Assembly: GCF_003945595.2 (NCBI RefSeq)
Contig: NW_024105098.1
Coordinates: 2,356,001 to 2,420,000, forward strand
Source: Pipra filicauda
Taxonomy: Eukaryota > Chordata > Aves > Passeriformes > Pipridae
Reading direction: 5' to 3'
Length of the DNA stretch: 64,000 nucleotides
Part shown: positions 57,038 through 64,000 of the stretch, piece after piece
Layout of the letters: each line of letters starts with the position of its first letter
How positions within the stretch are numbered: the stretch's first letter is position 1
Notes under the pieces: model-generated
The model's database searches: none
Seen by the model: only the letters and a program-made list of their open reading frames with translations
What the model was told of the DNA's origin: nothing
Made by a program: the position numbers and the translations under genes

Positions 57038-57137
57038 TTCCATCTTTTTAAAACGAGAAAATGGAGCATCACATAGGAAATCTTCATCCCTGTGAGTATC
57101 TGGAGGAAAAATGTGGTTTTTGTGAGGTGTGTGGGTC

Positions 57138-57160
57138 TGTGTGTGTGTGTGTGTGTGTGT
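57138..57160. repeat. TG/GT dinucleotide microsatellite
   Basis: Uninterrupted TG repeats just downstream of the candidate internal promoter. Confidence 0.9.
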
Positions 57161-60100
57161 TCCATGGTCAGCGCTCCCCTTTCGCCATTTATTTCGGAAG
57201 GACAGATGGATGTTGCATTTGTGATGTGAAAGGGCTGAAAAAATGATGCTGAGAGAGGGAAGAGGAGATGTGAAACCTTAATTTATCCATCACTGCATAT
57301 CAATCTGAGAGCTGGCCTGGCCTTTGCCTGTCGGTGTGATAGACATTTTTCACTTGCAATTTTGCACGTTATCTTCCTGTGCCCCCCTTTTAAAGGGGAA
57401 GGGAATGGCAGTGGAGAATGGATATAAATGGAATATGCAGGCAATGACATAAGAATTACAAGAGATAGTATAAAGAGGCAGAATCGTATTTTTTGCCTTT
57501 TAGGCAAAACTGTAATTTTTATTCCTTGTGGGCTAATAAAACAATTCTTCTGTTGTGCTACAGTGATTAATAATTTAATTTTATTTCTGAGATGAAGGAG
57601 ATGTGTTTTCTTTCAATCAGCCGGGCAGGAATTTGTTCTTGTATTATTGCAAATAGCAGCCTGAGCTGTCTCTGGTGTGCTGAACACATGATTTTCACCC
57701 CTCATTTTCCTAATAAATGAGGGAGCTGGGAGTACCTTTGCAGTTAATGATACTGTTCACTGGGGCAAGATTTGTCATATTCCTGCTCACCTGAATGGGG
57801 CATGATGTCATGTTTTCTCCCAATGAAAAGAGGAGCTGCTCTTTATTTTTGTTTTGGGGGGGTGGTTTAAGTACTGCAATAGCTTAATCATGTCAAACCA
57901 CATGTCTCCCTTAAGTAAATGGAAAAAAAAGGGGGTATTTTAAGTAGATCTGGAGAAAGATGACATCAGGCCCATGTGTTTGGATATACTGATTTTAGCA
58001 ATAGACAGTCTGTTCAGTAGAAGCAGCTGAGGGAATGTATTTTGATAAATAATTTTGAGGGAGAAAACATGAAAATATTTGAAATGAGGGAGGTTCAGTC
58101 GGTCTGACAGGGACATATGGGCACTTTTCCCAGTACCTGCTCTGTGTGTAGCCACTGACACCTCGGGATACCCTAAAATGTGGAGGGTAGAGTTGTCATG
58201 GGTTGAAAAGTTTTTGTCACTGTCCTTTTTGTTGTGTCCCCAAATGTATGCGGGTTTTGTTTCTAGAGAGAGGCAGCCCTTTGAACCTCTGGCTATGGCA
58301 GCCTTCCGCTGAGAAATACAAATAAATCCGGATTTTGATGTAGTGGGGGTTTTGTTTGTTTGTTTTGCTTTAACACCAGTTTTGTTTCCTGTCTTTGGGG
58401 CCTCCAGTGTGAGTCTTTGATCCAGAATGGTCCTGTCATTCAGATTTGTCTTTGTCCCCTGCTGCCTGATAGTTAAATTTATAGCTGGCATTCATTTTGA
58501 CCCCTGTGCCTGGAATTAGCAAGTAACTTCTAGCACAGAATATATGGTGGGGACTCTCACTGCTCCTCAGCTATTTGTGAATTTGTGTTTAACCATGTTT
58601 GGGGTTTTTTTTGGTTGCATTTTTAACCTCCCTCTTTTGTCTGCTGTTGTAAAGATTTGGTAAGTGGCTTATCTCCAGTGGATCAGAAAATTGAGTAATG
58701 ATTTATTTGAAAATCTCTTCCTAGGTAAGCCCTTTCACAATTAGTAGTTATTTAAACATGGGTCTGCTCTAAGCAGTGGCAGGATAAGAAAGATTTTACA
58801 GTATTTCCTGTTTTCTTAGGACTTTTTTTTTTTTTTTTACAGCAAATATGAGGTGATGAGTGATTAGACTGGAGTTGTTCCCACCTGGTACCTGTTCCAG
58901 GGTGTCTGCAGTCAAGATGTGGGGAGGGGATTTAGAGTAGGGCTTCTTAAAATGGCACAGTTTTAAAGCGAAGCTTTTTTTGTATAAAATTAAGAGATCT
59001 GACGTGGCTTGTGTGAACACTTTGCTCTTCAGTTCTGGTCCCTGGGGCCAGGGCAGGCAGGGGAAGGGGCATTGAGCCTTTTAGCCAAGCTCTCACCTGA
59101 GATTTTGTATTTGGAGGAAAACAGCAGCAGGTTTACTGCTTGTACAACTTCCAGTGAGTTCTCGGCCATAACTGACTCAAAACGAGTCAGCTGAGGGAAG
59201 TGTTACCTCTGAAGCTCTCGGAGTTTGGCACTTTACCAAGCCCTGTCCAGCTTATGGGACTTTGGTTTTTATCCATTCGTGCAGGGGCTTAGGCTTTTGT
59301 AGTCTCCTGTTGTGTGACATTGCAGCAAATCACTCTCATTTCCTGGGGAGGGGGGAGTAAATATTTCACCCAAAACACAGAGTGCTCAGGGTGGAATGGC
59401 AGGGTGGCAGCTGCAGCTGAAGTGCTGTGGTGGGCTGGGAGCAGCAGCTCTGTGTGTGCTTACTCCCACCCCTATAAATACTCAGTGTGTGTTTTGACCT
59501 CTGTCCTCTTTCCCTGCTTACAGCTTCAGCTGAGAATTTGGTGACTGGAGGGGGTTCAAAGGCTTTAGCAACAGTTGGGTGTAGGCCAGGGGGAAGAGTA
59601 GATGTGTCTGTGTCAAGTATATGGTTGATAAGCCCCTGGTGAAGCTGTGGTTGTTGGTGCTGGTTCCCCTGGAGCAGTTGGAGGGGTGCTGTGAGGGAAG
59701 GAAGGAGAAAGTCCTGGTGTGGGTGAGAGGCTGGACCTTTTCCAGCATAGTGGGCTGGAGGAATGGAGTTGTCAGTGTGGACACTGTATTCGTGCCTGGC
59801 ACACTTGTCCTTTCCTGTCCCCAGCCCCATACTCTGTTACCTTCTGGAGGACACCACAGTCAGTAATGCAGCTGCACAGCTGTGACTTTTCTGCTGACAC
59901 ACAGAAAATCCAGCACAGATCCCCCCAATGTTGGGTTATCCACTGTAACCCATCCAGTGGGGATGCACCAGGGGCTGGGTGCTGGGTGTCACGAGTCCTG
60001 CCAGGCCTCTGGGGCTCCTGTGTGGCTCTCTGCTCTGGGGCTGTGCTGCCTGTGTGCCCTGATGGTGTTTCCAGCCCGTGGTGGCCTCGGAGCAGGCTCA

Positions 60101-62670
60101 CACCTTACTCTGTGTCACTAATACAGGCTTACTCCAGGCTCCTGAGCAGGGCATTGTGCCTCGGCTCTGTTGAGCAATAATCCTCTTTGCTGTGTATGGT
60201 GCTTGCTAAATACATCTGAGTACTACTGTCATTCCTCATCTGAGATCTGCCAGCTGGATGTCCAGTGTCCTTCCCCTTCCCATCAGGTCCTGGGGCCTGG
60301 GACAGAGTCCGGAGCGCTGCATGTGCCCCGGGAATTTTGGTACTTCCATGGGTAGTTGTTCAGTTATTTAATACTGGGCATGAAGCACATAAGCTGTTAG
60401 TGCTGAGAAGTTCGTGTGAGTAGCTTTTACATGTCGAATGTGCTTTGCAAATATTGAATAATTCATGTCTACTATAAAAATAAAAACAAACGTGGGAGTG
60501 AGCGAATTTACCTGAGACCAGTCTGACGCCTCACGTGAGTTGAAGTGAGACTTTGATTCATTCACTGGATTCCTGAGAACAGCACTGTGATATTGATCTT
60601 CATCCTCAAAGATCTTTCAGACATTAATTAATTTTAACGCTAGTCCTTGGAGGAAAATATGATGTTTCAGTGCTGTAAGTGGGGAAAATTCCAAGGTATT
60701 GTTTGTTGGTGGGACTGGAACATTTAATGGTTTCACGTAGCAAGGTCAGCGAGGCTGTAAGGCCTCTGTGAACTCAACTTGGAGATTTTCCTGGGCTTTG
60801 TTGTTGTAAAATATTTGGATTTGAGTCCTTAAATCTGTTGTTATTTAGTCACTGTCCTTTAGTGACTATACTTTGGTTATTTAGTAATGTAACGTGCATC
60901 TTCAGTGAGGTAAAAGTGCAGAATTGGGAAGGATGAACAGAAAAGGAGCAGAGCGGAGCCTGGAACCTGTGACTGGATCCTGCCATGAAAACAGCTGGAA
61001 AGACAAAAGAGAAGAGTGTAACTTAAGGTCATTTCTAAATTTTGATCTGAGACAGATTCCAACAGTAATTCAGCCGTATAAAAGGCTAATCAGCATTTAG
61101 TCTGTCTTTGTAGCAGCTGAATGTTTGGCAGTATATTGATGGGCTTGTGGTGGAGGGTATCAATGGTCAGTGAGGTGTCAGAACACTGTGAAACTGCTGG
61201 TGTTCCATGTGTGCATGTAGGTCATGACACGTGGCAGCCAGAGGGAGGGGAAACAAATAGCAAATGGGTGATTAAAAGTTAAACTGATTTTTTTGGAAGT
61301 AAGTGTGGTCCTTGGTTTGTTCCCCCTGTTCCCCAGAGGCCGGTGGCTGATGGGTTCTCCTTTCCTCCAAAGCCAAGGACCTCTGCCCAGAGCTGCCCTC
61401 CCACAGAGAAGTGCATTCCCCAAATCCTGCAGCGAATACGAGAGTCATTATGCAACATCACTTATTTCCTATGGCATCAGATTATGCAATTTCTGAGCAG
61501 AAGAATGCAAAGCCCTGGAAGAACACAGTAGCATTTTAACAGATCCAAAAATACCTTCTCCAGGATAGAGGAAGCAGTTCAGTGTGTAGTGCTGGAAATA
61601 CACTGTTATGTAAGGTGCTTATTCCCCAGCCGTGCTGGGCAGGCCTGGCTGGCAGGTGGAGCAGGACATGCTCTCCCTGCACACACAGGAGGTGGATGGG
61701 CCCTTTGTCTGCCTTCTTCACTAAGATGAATTTTTATTGCTTTGTGTTTTTCATCCCTTTTGCCAAAAAAAAAAAGTGGATGCTTGATTTCTCTTTCCAC
61801 ATCAAGCACCGCTTCTCCACCCCCCACAAATTTGTGACCTTCTGTTGAAGAAGTTCCTAGTGAAATATTTGTCTGGTGTTTGGAGATTGAAATTCCTATG
61901 CTGAGAGCCAGGGCAGATGCACACATTGCATGTGGGGATAAGATTCACCACAGTTCTTTTAAGGTGAAGTCTGCCTTGGAAATCTATTAAATTTCCTTGT
62001 AGGAGTCAAGAGCAAGTCAGAAAAGGGGATCTGGTTGACACAATCTGTTGGGATTTTGGCAGGAATACTTACCAGAGACTTTTAAAGAGACTTAAGCAGC
62101 TATAAAATAACAGGGATGCCCATCTCAAGCAAATATTTGATTAAAGTATATGAAATAAGCGTAGGGGATAAATAACATTGTTGAAACATTTTTCTCTGCT
62201 TTGGAGATTTCACTACTCAGTCTTTCCACCTGTTCTTCCTATATCCAGATTACTTAGGAATATTCTGAAGCAAGAGCATTTGAACTGTGAGGCTACCCAA
62301 GGAAGGTGTTCAGGGTAATAACCACATAGGGCAGCTGGAGGGAATATTGGAAGGCTCCAGTGAACTTGGGTGATAAAATGTCAGTTCAATTTAGTGTTGA
62401 TTAAATACAATTTAATCTTAACATCCAGTACATAGGAACTAGGCTCTGACCTAGCTTTTACTGCTCAAGTATGAGATCTTAAGGTTGTAAGAGACCCGTG
62501 GAAGTCAGTTTAGCATCCTGAGGCATGCCTAGACATCAGATGGAATTAGAGGAATAGTTAGGAAAGCAACAAAGAACCAAAATAATCATTGTGCCTTTGT
62601 GCATTTCTGTGGTATTCTGTCCTCACTGGGAATCTTGGCTGTGATCTGACTTTCTCAATTTACATCCTCA
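57161..62670 (+). other. intron-like region, fourth part
   Basis: About 5.5 kb without recognised exons. Bases 57480-57830 are AT-rich, with several homeodomain-like TAAT cores and a TGATGTCAT site near 57803, and could be a conserved regulatory element. The 183-residue minus-strand frame at 57940-58491 has no family signature. Confidence 0.55.
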
Positions 62671-62672
62671 AC

Positions 62673-62848
62673 TGCCCAGAGAAGCTGTGGCTGGCCCATC
62701 CCTGGAAGTGTCCAAGGCCAGGTTGGACAGGGCTTGGAGCAACCTGGGCTAGTGGAAGGTGTCCCTGCCCATGGCAGGGGGTGGCACTGGATGGTCTTTA
62801 AGGTCCCTTCCAACCCAAACCATTCTGGGATTCTATAATTCTAAGGTG
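62673..62848 (+). mobile_element. CR1 LINE 3' tail fragment
   Basis: Forward-oriented and well preserved: TGCCCAGAGAAGCTGTGGC, GGAAGTGTCCAAGGCCAGG, CCCTGCCCATGGCAGGGGG, TCTTTAAGGTCCCTTCC, then AACCATTCTGGGATTCT and TATAATTCT. Confidence 0.94.
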
Positions 62849-63855
62849 GTATAAGAGAAGTGGAACAGAGGTGATCAGAGATGCAGTGAGAGAGAAGGTC
62901 GAGTGGGAACTGTTATACTTGAAACAAGATGTTGGAGTGGAGGATGGAGTGTTCATAAAGTCACAGCTGGAATTAAAGAGATAAATAGGTTCAGGTGTCA
63001 CTGAAGCAGTGAACACCTGGCTGTTTGAAGAAAGGAATTAGGGAGACATGCAAAGTGCATGCAGCACAGAGTTAAACCACAGAACTCCCTGCCACGGCAC
63101 AGTGGTTGCCAAAGTTCTGGTTAAAAAAAATTCCTTGATGCATTTGCACAGGAGAAATCCTATGTGGGCTATGGCAGAGAACCCCCCCTGTGTGCTGTGA
63201 GCAGGGGGGGTGGTGACACTGCTCTGGTGAGGGTTGGCTGCCTGCAGAGCCTTCCCTTGGCTTTTGGAGGCAGGAAATGGGGTAGATGAACTTGTCCTCC
63301 TGGGCTGGGGTGGTTTCTTCCAATGCTGCAGCCTAGGTGCCACTTATTTCTCCTCTGCCAGGCTCAGTTGGGATGTGTGAGGTGCCAAGCAAACCTCCAG
63401 CTGGCTCTGTGCACAGAGCCTGAATTCAGCCATTATGGATATTTCTTGGCTGGCACACCGTGCTATTTTTATCGTTGTCAGAAAGGGTTCAGACCACAAA
63501 GCTAGACAGGGTTCTCTTTCTTGCTGATACAGCCGCAGACAAAAGTGTATCACAACTGTAAAATCCCTTTTGCCAAAAAGGGTGCATCCCTGTTTTAGGG
63601 TAACCTTTATTCAGTATGTTCAGACTGACTTAAATCAGCATGAGGTCAAACTTCTGTCAGGAGAACATGGACATAGCTGCTATAACAACACAGTTCCATG
63701 GCTGGTCTCATGTTCTTAATGCCCATGGCTGGGTTAGAATATTCTGTTAACCTTTTAGGATGGTGATGATGATAGTTGTGAGCCCCACGTTGCGCAGGTG
63801 AGGATTGTGGTGACTGCAAAAGGTAGTGGTCTTTTGTTGAGGTGGCATCCAAATA
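62849..63855. other. unassigned region near the right edge
   Basis: About 1 kb with no recognised gene, repeat or RNA. Open frames are short and lack family motifs. Confidence 0.6.
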
Positions 63856-63940
63856 TATTAATATTATAATATTATTATAATATCATTATAATATAATAAT
63901 ATATTAATTTAATATAATAATATATTAATATACTAAAGGG
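63856..63940. repeat. ATA/TTA-rich low-complexity tract with inverted symmetry
   Basis: About 85 bases almost entirely of A and T with repeated AATATTAT/ATAATATT units, so each strand can fold on itself. Confidence 0.85.
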
Positions 63941-64000
63941 TATATTCCAGTCAGGATGTGCAGAAGTAGTGTAGTGTTTATCTGACAGCCTGAAAAAACA

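Noticed and set aside
57940..58491. A 183-residue minus-strand frame.
   Set aside because: Composition resembles translated intron, with no motif or supporting exon signals.

Overview
This is a eukaryotic, very probably avian, nuclear window. Several truncated CR1-type LINE tails (the characteristic bird retrotransposon 3' end), long introns, CpG-rich promoters and isolated GT-AG exons all point that way. There is no bacterial, viral, CRISPR or operon-like content. The species cannot be fixed from the sequence.

Bases 37-15968, minus strand: the first six coding exons of EHHADH, the peroxisomal bifunctional enzyme (enoyl-CoA hydratase / 3-hydroxyacyl-CoA dehydrogenase). All six were assembled by hand with consistent splice phases (907 coding bases, 302 codons plus one base). 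The two family catalytic glutamates fall exactly at residues 103 and 123. The gene runs off the left edge, so the large last exon with the dehydrogenase domains is outside the window.

Bases 14692-16650: EHHADH exon 1, its GC-rich leader and its start codon sit in an 869-base spacer between two 545-base inverted arms. The arms align without gaps and differ at 14 positions by my count (about 97.4% identity). This is the most unusual structure in the window.

Bases 16651-21900: intergenic sequence with two CR1 tails. Bases about 22007-23060: a second promoter on the plus strand. A C-rich tandem array of GC boxes lies upstream, followed by a TTTAAA box, a short probable noncoding exon with a GTGAGC donor, and then a G-rich minisatellite at the start of the intron. 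Known vertebrate synteny (EHHADH head-to-head with MAP3K13) suggests this is the 5' end of MAP3K13, but no MAP3K13 coding exon was recognised, so the name is an inference.

Bases 23060-64000: intron-like or intergenic DNA with CR1 tails, microsatellites, two candidate small exons (31400-31514 and 48815-48960) and a CpG-richer patch with a consensus CRE at 56905-56912 that could be an internal promoter. Most long reading frames here are chance or repeat-derived.
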